The translations under genes and the position numbers were made by a program. From assembly GCA_029013165.1 (NCBI GenBank), contig JAQXMV010000061.1, forward strand, positions 1-5,029: 5,029 nt of DNA. The letters are read 5' to 3'. This DNA comes from Oscillospiraceae bacterium. Its GTDB lineage: Bacteria > Bacillota > Clostridia > Oscillospirales > Acutalibacteraceae. Below are positions 1-5,029 of this stretch, piece after piece (the first letter of the stretch is position 1; each line of letters opens with the position of its first letter). The notes under the pieces are model-generated. The model ran no database searches. It had not been told where the DNA came from and saw nothing but the letters and a program-made list of their open reading frames with translations.

Positions 1-58
1 TTATCTGTTCGGGAGACGCAAGTCCGATTTTTATTGATTCAAATTCAATTTCTGCCAT
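1..58 (-). CDS. rpoC: RNA polymerase beta' subunit, N-terminal fragment (cut by window edge)
   Basis: This is the start of the gene for RNA polymerase beta', the largest catalytic core subunit. Only 19 complete codons are visible, reading MAEIEFESIKIGLASPEQI. The segment IKIGLASPEQI matches the well-conserved N-terminal motif of bacterial RpoC (IxIGLASPExI), which leads into the clamp and zinc-binding region outside this window. The ATG at 58 is supported by a GGAGGG ribosome binding site five bases upstream. It lies 12 bases after the rpoB stop codon with no terminator between, so the two genes are very likely one transcription unit. Identification rests on the N-terminal motif plus the invariant bacterial order rpoB-rpoC. 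Nothing can be said about the rest of the protein. Confidence 0.95.
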   Translation of the reverse strand, partial: MAEIEFESIKIGLASPEQI

Positions 59-63
59 ATTTG

Positions 64-69
64 CCCTCC
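64..69 (-). promoter_or_regulatory. rpoC ribosome binding site
   Basis: GGAGGG on the minus strand lies five bases before the rpoC ATG and directly after the rpoB stop codon. It is a strong Shine-Dalgarno match in the 12-base gap between the two genes, and it fixes the rpoC start. Confidence 0.9.
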
Positions 70-70
70 G

Positions 71-3000
71 TTACATTTCGTCGTCAAATTCATCATCGTC
101 GGATGCGAATTCGTCAATATCGTCGTCGGCAATCGCGTCGCCGTTTTCGTCCTCAAGACCGAAGCCTGTCAGATCGTCTGCGACCGTATCGCTTTCAAAG
201 TCGGCGTCATCGTCCGCAGGTATGCTCGGTGAACCGAGACCTATATCGTCGTCATCATCGAAGCTCTGCTTCAGGTCAATTTCGTTCTCGTCCATATCGA
301 GCACCTTAACATCAAGACCCAAGGACTGGAGCTCCTTAATAAGAACCTTGAAGGATTCGGGTACGCCGGGCTTTGGAATATTCTGACCCTTAACAATAGA
401 CTCGTAGGTCTTAACTCTGCCCACAACATCGTCCGACTTAACGGTGAGAATTTCCTGAAGAGTGTATGCCGCGCCGTATGCCTCAAGCGCCCAAACCTCC
501 ATTTCACCGAAACGCTGACCGCCGAACTGCGCTTTACCGCCGAGAGGCTGCTGCGTAACCAGGGAATAGGGGCCGGTGGAACGGGCGTGCATCTTATCAT
601 CAACCAGATGGTGGAGTTTAAGGAAGTACATAACGCCGACGGTAACCTCTCCGTCGAAGCGGTCGCCGGTTCTTCCGTCATAAAGAACGGATTTGCCGTT
701 TTCATTGAGACCTGCCATTTTGAGAGCTTCCCGGATATCGTCCTCATGGGCGCCGTCAAAGACGGGAGTCATGATCTTCCAGCCGAGCTTGCGGCAGGCG
801 AAGCCGAGATGTACCTCGAGAACCTGACCGATATTCATTCGGGAGGGAACACCCAGGGGGTTCAGAACAATATCAAGGGGTGTGCCGTCGCTCAGGAAAG
901 GCATATCCTCCTGAGGAAGAACGCGGGAAACAACACCCTTGTTTCCGTGACGGCCGGCCATTTTGTCACCGACCTGAATCTTACGCTTCTGAGCAATATA
1001 GCAGCGAACAACCTTATTGACGCCGGGGCTGAGCTCCTCGCTGTTTTCACGGGTAAATTCCTCGACATTGACAACGATGCCGTATTCGCCGTGGGGAACA
1101 CGCAGGGAGGTGTCGCGGACTTCTCTTGCTTTTTCACCGAAAATAGCGCGCAGCAGTCTTTCCTCAGCCGTCAGCTCAGTCTCGCCCTTGGGCGTAACCT
1201 TACCGACCAGAATATCGCCGGAATGAACCTCGGCACCGACGCGGATAATGCCTCTTTCGTCCAGGTCTTTCAGGGCGTCGCCGACATTGGGAATGTCGTT
1301 GGTGATCTCTTCGGGTCCCAGCTTCGTGTCGCGGGCCTCGAGTTCGTATTTTTCAATGTGAATGGAAGTATAAACATCATCGCGGACCAGTCTTTCATTG
1401 ATCAGAACAGCGTCCTCGTAGTTATAACCCTCCCAGGTCATAAAGCCGATAAGGGCATTCTTACCAAGGGAGATTTCGCCGTGATCCGTGGCAGGACCGT
1501 CGGCAATGACCTGATTTTCCTCCACGCGCTGACCGACGGAGACCACCGGCTTCTGATTGATGCAGGTGCCCTGGTTGGAGCGCATGAACTTGATGAGATG
1601 ATAGGTGTCGACCATACCGGTCTCAGTGACGACTTCGACCTTGTCTGCACTGACATAGGTAACTGTACCGGCGTTTTTGGCAAGGACGCAGACGCCGGAA
1701 TCGGTGGCGGCCTTATATTCCATACCGGTACCGACCATGGGAGAATCACAGGTCAGCAGAGGCACTGCCTGACGCTGCATGTTGGAGCCCATGAGGGCAC
1801 GGTTCGCGTCATCGTTTTCCAGGAAAGGAATCAGCGCCGTAGCAACGGAAACAACCATTTTGGGCGAAACATCCATGTAATCGGCTCTGGAGGGGTCGAT
1901 TTCCAGGAATTCATCGCGGTGACGGGCATTGACCTTGTTTCTGACGAAACGGCCGTTTTCATCAAGCTTTTCGTTGGCCTGAACAACGGTGTATTCATCT
2001 TCCACATCGGCGGTCATATATTCAAATGTATTGAGTACCACGCCGGTTTCCTTGTCGATGGGACGGAAAGGCGCTTCGATAAAGCCGTATTCATTGATAC
2101 GGGCAAAGGTAGCAAGATAGGAGATCAGACCGATGTTGGGACCTTCGGGTGTTTCAATGGGACACATGCGGCCGTAGTGTGAATAGTGAACGTCACGGAC
2201 ATCGAAGCCTGCACGGTCACGGGAAAGACCGCCGGGACCCAGGGCAGAAAGTCTTCTTTTGTGGGTCAGTTCAGCCAGAGGGTTGTTCTGATCCATGAAC
2301 TGGGAAAGCGGTGAAGAACCGAAGAATTCTCTGACCGCTGCAATAACGGGTCTTGTATTGATCAGGGCCTGCGGTGTTACCTTGGCGCTCTCCTGGGTCT
2401 GGAGGGTCATTCTTTCCTTGATGACTCTCTCCATTCTGGAGAAGCCGACGCGGAACTGATTCTGAAGCAGCTCACCGACGCAGCGGATACGGCGGTTGCC
2501 CAGATGGTCGATATCGTCGGCGTTGCCGACACCGTGGGCCAGACAGTTGAGATAGTTGATGGAAGCGAGGATATCTTCGACAATGATGGTTTTGGGAATC
2601 AGCTCGTCGGCCTTGCTTTCGAGATAAGCCAAAGCCTCCTGCTTTTCCATGGTTTCGAGCTCAGGAAGAAGCTCCATGAGAACCGTATATCTGACATGCT
2701 CGTTGATACCGGCAGAGACCAGCTCCTCTTTGGTGAAGCCGGGAAGATAGGGAAGAATATCCACCATCTGATTGGAGATAACCTTGACGGGCTCTTCGCT
2801 GCCCTCGACGCTGACATAGGCAATTCTGGCGCCGGCCTGTTCGATCTCAAGGGCTCTCTGCTTGGTGATGAGCTCACCCTCTTCGGCGATGATTTCACCG
2901 GTCAGATCGTTGACAATGGGTGCTGCCAGACGGAAGCCGCGGATTCTGTCGGAAATAGCCAGCTTCTTGTTATATTTATATCTGCCGACGCGGGAAAGGT

Positions 3001-3799
3001 CATATCTTCTTTCATCGAAGAACATACCCTCGATGTGGGTCTGTGCACTGGAAAGCGTCGGCGGCTCACCGGGGCGCAGCTTCTTGTAAATTTCAATCAG
3101 GGCTTCTTCTGTGTTCTTGGTGTTATCCTTTTCCAGTGTTGCTTCGATTCTCTCGTCGGGACCGAAGAACTCGCGGATTTCCGCATTGGTGGAGTAACCG
3201 AGAATACGAATCAGCGTGGTGATGGGGATCTTTCTGTTCTTGTCGATACGGACATAGAAAAGATCGTTCTGATCGGTCTCATATTCCAGCCAGGCACCGC
3301 GTCCGGGAATGATGGTGGAGGTGTAGAGCTTTTTACCGGTCAGGTTGTGAGTCATGCCGAAATAAACACCCGGTGAACGGACAAGCTGTGAAACGATGGC
3401 TCTTTCCGCACCGTTGATGATGAAGGTTCCGCTTTCGGTCATCAGCGGGAATTCGCCCATATAAACCTCGCTGTCCTTGACCTCGCCGGTCTCCTTGTTA
3501 TAAAGGCGGGCAGTGAGCCTCATGGGGGCGGCATAAGTGGCGTCTCTTTCCTTGCACTCCTTGACACTGTATTTCGGCTTGTCGTCCATACGGTAGTCGA
3601 CGAAAGTCAGCACGAGATTACCACTGTAGTCGGTGATCTCGGCCATGTCCTTGAGCACTTCTCTGAGACCCTTTTCAATAAACCATCTGTAGGAATCTTT
3701 CTGCACCTGGATAAGATTGGGCATCGGCATGACTTCCTGGATCTTACCGAAGCTCTTTCTCGTCTGGGTACCAACCTTGACATCGGTGGTGTTTACCAT
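71..3799 (-). CDS. rpoB: DNA-directed RNA polymerase subunit beta (complete, 1242 aa)
   Basis: This is the beta subunit of RNA polymerase, which with beta' forms the active-site cleft and is the target of rifampicin. Visible landmarks in order: a protrusion motif FPLMTESGTFIINGAERAIV (from residue 117); the rifampicin-resistance region at 494-525; CPIETPEGPNIGLI (546-559); the acidic pair E795-D796 in WEGYNYEDAVLI; the lysine-containing motif GDKMAGRHGNKG (944-955), whose K946 and K954 correspond to E. coli K1065 and K1073; and the C-terminal GGKAQFGGQRFGEMEVWALE anchor (from 1087). Residues 1179-1242 form an acidic tail (23 Asp, 6 Glu, no Lys or Arg). The open frame continues upstream to 3934, but the ATG at 3799 is chosen because it has a GGAGTGA site seven bases before it and begins a typical RpoB N-terminus, while upstream ATGs lack such a site. 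Rifampicin-contact residues look susceptible-type (Q500, D503, H513, R516, S518). No frameshift or internal stop is seen. Confidence 0.99.
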   Translation of the reverse strand: MVNTTDVKVGTQTRKSFGKIQEVMPMPNLIQVQKDSYRWFIEKGLREVLKDMAEITDYSGNLVLTFVDYRMDDKPKYSVKECKERDATYAAPMRLTARLYNKETGEVKDSEVYMGEFPLMTESGTFIINGAERAIVSQLVRSPGVYFGMTHNLTGKKLYTSTIIPGRGAWLEYETDQNDLFYVRIDKNRKIPITTLIRILGYSTNAEIREFFGPDERIEATLEKDNTKNTEEALIEIYKKLRPGEPPTLSSAQTHIEGMFFDERRYDLSRVGRYKYNKKLAISDRIRGFRLAAPIVNDLTGEIIAEEGELITKQRALEIEQAGARIAYVSVEGSEEPVKVISNQMVDILPYLPGFTKEELVSAGINEHVRYTVLMELLPELETMEKQEALAYLESKADELIPKTIIVEDILASINYLNCLAHGVGNADDIDHLGNRRIRCVGELLQNQFRVGFSRMERVIKERMTLQTQESAKVTPQALINTRPVIAAVREFFGSSPLSQFMDQNNPLAELTHKRRLSALGPGGLSRDRAGFDVRDVHYSHYGRMCPIETPEGPNIGLISYLATFARINEYGFIEAPFRPIDKETGVVLNTFEYMTADVEDEYTVVQANEKLDENGRFVRNKVNARHRDEFLEIDPSRADYMDVSPKMVVSVATALIPFLENDDANRALMGSNMQRQAVPLLTCDSPMVGTGMEYKAATDSGVCVLAKNAGTVTYVSADKVEVVTETGMVDTYHLIKFMRSNQGTCINQKPVVSVGQRVEENQVIADGPATDHGEISLGKNALIGFMTWEGYNYEDAVLINERLVRDDVYTSIHIEKYELEARDTKLGPEEITNDIPNVGDALKDLDERGIIRVGAEVHSGDILVGKVTPKGETELTAEERLLRAIFGEKAREVRDTSLRVPHGEYGIVVNVEEFTRENSEELSPGVNKVVRCYIAQKRKIQVGDKMAGRHGNKGVVSRVLPQEDMPFLSDGTPLDIVLNPLGVPSRMNIGQVLEVHLGFACRKLGWKIMTPVFDGAHEDDIREALKMAGLNENGKSVLYDGRTGDRFDGEVTVGVMYFLKLHHLVDDKMHARSTGPYSLVTQQPLGGKAQFGGQRFGEMEVWALEAYGAAYTLQEILTVKSDDVVGRVKTYESIVKGQNIPKPGVPESFKVLIKELQSLGLDVKVLDMDENEIDLKQSFDDDDDIGLGSPSIPADDDADFESDTVADDLTGFGLEDENGDAIADDDIDEFASDDDEFDDEM

Positions 3800-3806
3800 T
3801 GGCTTA

Positions 3807-3813
3807 TCACTCC
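3807..3813 (-). promoter_or_regulatory. rpoB ribosome binding site
   Basis: GGAGTGA on the minus strand lies seven bases before the ATG at 3799. It decides the start of rpoB: the in-frame ATGs further upstream (at 3853 and 3934) have no comparable purine-rich site and would add residues unlike any RpoB N-terminus I know. Confidence 0.85.
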
Positions 3814-3876
3814 ATATCTTTATTTTAATATTTTTTTGCCTGTCAGATGTCATACACAGTTTTTTAAAAAAATGTA

Positions 3877-3905
3877 TTGACTTTTTTCGGTTAAAATGGT
3901 AATAT
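3877..3905 (+). promoter_or_regulatory. Putative plus-strand promoter inside the rpoB leader
   Basis: TTGACT (3877-3882) is followed after exactly 17 bases by TAATAT (3900-3905), with TGG in front giving an extended -10. The -10 hexamer matches consensus at only four of six positions, but spacing and the TGn element are good. A start at A3912 would fit. It points toward the rpoB promoter, so the two would fire face to face. The region is AT-rich, so a chance match is possible. Confidence 0.4.
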
Positions 3906-3955
3906 GCTTTTAGGAATGGAAAATTCGGGCACAATTACTCATTATATGTTTCGCT

Positions 3956-3985
3956 ATTGTATCACAGTTCTGCCCTTTTAGTCAA
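3956..3985 (-). promoter_or_regulatory. Putative sigma-A promoter of rpoBC
   Basis: On the minus strand, a -35 box TTGACT (3980-3985) and a -10 box TACAAT (3956-3961) are separated by 18 bases. TGA directly precedes the -10 box, giving the extended TGn element. Each box has one mismatch to consensus. Transcription would start near 3949, leaving a leader of about 150 nt that is AT-rich and holds no obvious intrinsic terminator or known riboswitch. A second TATAAT (3941-3946) lies just downstream but has no matching -35 box. Confidence 0.75.
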
Positions 3986-4023
3986 GAGTTTTTCTGTTTA
4001 TTTCCGGCTTTTTTTGAATTTTT

Positions 4024-4050
4024 TCCGCTGAAAAGCGGATTTTTTTATTT
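4024..4050 (+). terminator. Intrinsic terminator, plus strand
   Basis: TCCGCT (4024-4029) and AGCGGA (4034-4039) form a perfect six-base-pair stem closed by a GAAA tetraloop. Seven T follow (4040-4046), then A and more T. Orientation is clear: on the minus strand the hairpin would be followed by A residues, so it can act only on rightward transcripts. No protein gene lies upstream on the plus strand, so it either ends a short antisense RNA or insulates the peptidase gene from transcription coming from the rpoB side. Confidence 0.75.
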
Positions 4051-4157
4051 TATCTCACAGTTTTATTTCATATTAATAACTTTATTGTTCGCTTTCCCGA
4101 CTTCATGCAGCAGACTGAAAGGAGGAAAGCGCCCGCATTATTTTCGCGAATCAGCAG

Positions 4158-4172
4158 AATATGCACTGAAAA
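4158..4172 (+). repeat. Direct repeat copy 1 (AATATGCACTGAAAA)
   Basis: This 15-base sequence recurs at 4248-4262 with one mismatch (AATATTCACTGAAAA), exactly 90 bases downstream. The two copies flank the hairpin at 4200-4236. They could be paired protein-binding sites or the trace of a small duplication. The function is unknown. Confidence 0.5.
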
Positions 4173-4199
4173 CGCACGGATGAGTTGTCGATTTCAAAT

Positions 4200-4236
4200 C
4201 AGTATTCACCCTCGGCCAATCCGGAGGCGAATACTG
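4200..4236. repeat. Imperfect inverted repeat / hairpin
   Basis: CAGTATTC (4200-4207) and GAATACTG (4229-4236) are perfect eight-base arms. Inside, CCTC (4210-4213) can pair with GAGG (4224-4227) after a small internal loop, leaving a loop of about ten bases. TTTT follows on the plus strand (4237-4240), so it is terminator-like but with a short T-run broken by CCCG. It could be a weak rightward terminator, a regulatory hairpin or a protein-binding palindrome upstream of the peptidase gene. Confidence 0.5.
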
Positions 4237-4247
4237 TTTTCCCGTAA

Positions 4248-4262
4248 AATATTCACTGAAAA
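4248..4262 (+). repeat. Direct repeat copy 2 (AATATTCACTGAAAA)
   Basis: This is the second copy of the repeat at 4158-4172, with 14 of 15 bases identical. It lies about 80 bases upstream of the -35 box of the peptidase promoter, within range of a regulator site, though nothing proves that role. Confidence 0.5.
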
Positions 4263-4339
4263 TTTGTGTCGGAATCTCGGAACCAACAATATTAAAGAAT
4301 AACAAAAAATTAAAATTGCTGTCATTTCCACAATTTCTC

Positions 4340-4368
4340 TTGATTAATACTGCCGATGCCGTTATAAT
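4340..4368 (+). promoter_or_regulatory. Putative sigma-A promoter of the M28 peptidase gene
   Basis: TTGATT (4340-4345) and a perfect TATAAT (4363-4368) are separated by the optimal 17 bases. The predicted start near 4375 gives a leader of about 30 nt, just enough for the ribosome binding site before the TTG start at 4405. This is the strongest promoter match in the plus-strand direction. Confidence 0.85.
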
Positions 4369-4392
4369 GGGATGGAAAGAAAAAAATGAAAA

Positions 4393-4399
4393 GAGGGTG
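4393..4399 (+). promoter_or_regulatory. Ribosome binding site deciding the TTG start
   Basis: GAGGGTG lies five bases before TTG at 4405 (eight bases from the end of its GAGG core). An in-frame stop (TGA, 4387-4389) stands just upstream, and the nearby ATG (4386) and GTG (4397) are out of frame. TTG is therefore the only sensible start before the internal ATG-ATG pair at about residue 49, which would lose the conserved GPRPCG segment. Confidence 0.7.
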
Positions 4400-4404
4400 C
4401 CAAA

Positions 4405-5029
4405 TTGATTTTTACAGAAAAGCTCAAAGAAACCAAGACCGCCATCGGTGACTGCACCGATTTTGCCGTCAAGGGTATCACCAACATTTGCGAGACCTTC
4501 GGTCCCCGACCCTGCGGCGAGGAAAGCGAAAAACTGGCCCAGGAAAAAATGATGGAGGAGATCTCCTCCTATTGTGACAGCGCTCACCGTGAGACCTTCA
4601 AGGTCAATCCCGACGCTTTCATGTCCTTTGTGCCCATTGCCGGTGCCTGTCTGCTGGGCAGCACCGCCTGCAACCTGATCAGCGCCTACAAAAAGCCCAA
4701 GGCCGCCATCGGTTCCGCCGCCCTCATCGGCGCCGCCCTCTCGGGCGTTGTGGGAGAATTTCTTCTCTATAAAAAGTTTCTGGATCCGCTTTTCAAGGAA
4801 AAAGAGTCCGGTAATGTCATCGCCGTCAGAAAGGCAAAAGGCGAAACCAAGCGCAGGATTATCCTTTCGGGACACACGGATTCTGCTCCGGAATGGACCT
4901 ATACCTATAAGCTCGGCTCACACGGCGTCATCACCGTCGCCGGCTATGCCATCGCCGGCCTGGCCTATAACGCCGCCACCTCCGCTGTTGCCCTGGCAGG
5001 AAAGAACAAGAGCCTGATCAAGAAAATGG
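4405..5029 (+). CDS. Membrane-associated M28-family zinc peptidase, N-terminal part (cut by window edge)
   Basis: The open frame from the TTG at 4405 gives 208 complete codons and continues past the right edge. Two segments suggest peptidase family M28 (zinc aminopeptidases): an N-terminal ETFGPRPCGEESEKLAQEKM (residues 30-49), like the FGxRxxGSxxE entry of that family, and ILSGHTDSAPEW (153-164). In the latter, H157 and D159 fit the HxD motif that supplies the first zinc ligands. The remaining ligands lie outside the window. Hydrophobic stretches at about 73-92 and 99-120 could be two membrane helices between these motifs, and a third lies after the HxD motif (about 174-198). The enzyme is thus probably membrane-anchored, with a hairpin inserted in the catalytic domain. 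No cleavable signal peptide is seen. It is transcribed divergently from rpoB, apparently from its own promoter at 4340-4368. Peptidase activity and substrate are inferred only; a degenerate homologue cannot be excluded. Confidence 0.8.
   Translation, partial: MIFTEKLKETKTAIGDCTDFAVKGITNICETFGPRPCGEESEKLAQEKMMEEISSYCDSAHRETFKVNPDAFMSFVPIAGACLLGSTACNLISAYKKPKAAIGSAALIGAALSGVVGEFLLYKKFLDPLFKEKESGNVIAVRKAKGETKRRIILSGHTDSAPEWTYTYKLGSHGVITVAGYAIAGLAYNAATSAVALAGKNKSLIKKM

Larger units (their letters stand above)
3912..4050 (+). ncRNA. Candidate short RNA antisense to the rpoB leader and promoter
   Basis: This candidate is defined only by its borders: the plus-strand promoter-like element ending at 3905 and the intrinsic terminator whose T-tract ends near 4046. 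The product would be about 135 nt. Its first 38 bases or so would be complementary to the start of the predicted rpoB transcript, and its template covers the rpoB promoter. A weak long-range pairing GGGCA (3927-3931) with TGCCC (3971-3975) is possible. It does not resemble a known RNA family that I recognise. The alternative is that the terminator simply blocks stray rightward transcription and no discrete RNA exists. Confidence 0.25.
4051..4339. other. Intergenic stretch without a supported gene
   Basis: This 289-base stretch between the terminator and the peptidase promoter holds no convincing gene. One 65-codon plus-strand open frame (4105-4302) has no ribosome binding site and a composition unlike a normal protein. 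A strong Shine-Dalgarno-like AAAGGAGG begins at 4119 but no ATG, GTG or TTG start follows at usable distance. The stretch does contain a hairpin (4200-4236) flanked by two near-identical 15-base direct repeats. An A/T-rich segment (about 4290-4320) lies upstream of the peptidase promoter. It matches no riboswitch or RNA family I recognise. Confidence 0.6.

Noticed and set aside
587..2182. 531-codon plus-strand open frame antisense to rpoB
   Set aside because: It is in exact codon register with rpoB, and arises because rpoB rarely uses Leu TTA/CTA and Ser TCA, the reverse complements of stop codons. It has no ribosome binding site and no recognisable protein features.
2504..3376. 290-codon plus-strand open frame antisense to rpoB
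   Set aside because: It has the same register relation to rpoB as the 587-2182 frame and is a codon-bias shadow.
3858..3876. T6A7 tract in the rpoB leader as a terminator or attenuator
   Set aside because: No GC-rich stem is associated with it on either strand. It is a simple A/T tract, at most contributing to DNA bending or promoter strength.
3800..3934. N-terminal extension of RpoB to the ATG at 3934
   Set aside because: The 45 extra codons lie in AT-rich leader sequence just downstream of the predicted promoter, lack a ribosome binding site and do not resemble RpoB. The GGAGTGA site supports 3799.
4119..4140. Strong Shine-Dalgarno-like AAAGGAGG as the start of a hidden small gene
   Set aside because: No ATG, GTG or TTG lies at usable spacing downstream; only ATT codons are available there, and the following frames give no credible protein.
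4105..4302. 65-codon plus-strand open frame in the intergenic region
   Set aside because: There is no ribosome binding site before its ATG (the AAAGGAGG is inside the frame), the composition is Arg-rich and unlike a normal protein, and it spans the hairpin and both direct repeats.
4138..4875. 245-codon minus-strand open frame across the peptidase gene
   Set aside because: It is in codon register with the peptidase frame, whose translation shows clear M28-type motifs. The antisense product is glycine-rich with no recognisable family, and its C-terminal part runs through non-coding sequence.

Overview
The window holds the 5' end of an rpoB-rpoC operon on the minus strand, and a divergent gene for a membrane-associated M28-family metallopeptidase on the plus strand, which runs off the right edge. 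The RpoB sequence, its acidic C-terminal tail, the strong GGAGG-type ribosome binding sites, the TTG start and the sigma-A-type promoters point to a Bacillota genome of class Clostridia. An Oscillospirales/Ruminococcaceae-like gut lineage is my guess from general look, not from a search. Coding DNA has moderate GC, while the intergenic region is clearly AT-rich.

Layout from left to right: positions 1-58 are the first 19 codons of rpoC (minus strand, cut by the left edge). A 12-base gap with a GGAGGG ribosome binding site separates it from rpoB (71-3799, minus strand, 1242 aa, complete and intact). From 3800 to 4404 lies a 605-base divergent intergenic region. It contains the rpoB ribosome binding site and a good minus-strand promoter (3956-3985, TTGACT-18-TACAAT with an extended -10). 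It also has a plus-strand promoter-like element facing it (3877-3905), a compact plus-strand intrinsic terminator (4024-4050), a hairpin and a pair of near-identical direct repeats (4158-4262), and a near-consensus plus-strand promoter (4340-4368). From 4405 to the right edge runs the partial M28 peptidase gene, which starts with TTG.

Functionally, rpoB and rpoC encode the beta and beta' subunits that form the RNA polymerase active site and are co-transcribed here. Because a divergent peptidase gene lies directly upstream, rpoBC is uncoupled from the rplJL ribosomal protein genes that usually precede it, and appears to rely on its own promoter. The most intriguing part is the rpoB upstream region. 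There a plus-strand promoter candidate and a downstream terminator could define a short RNA of about 135 nt, antisense to the rpoB leader and running across the rpoB promoter. This is an inference from sequence motifs only. Nothing in the window amounts to a clearly new system.
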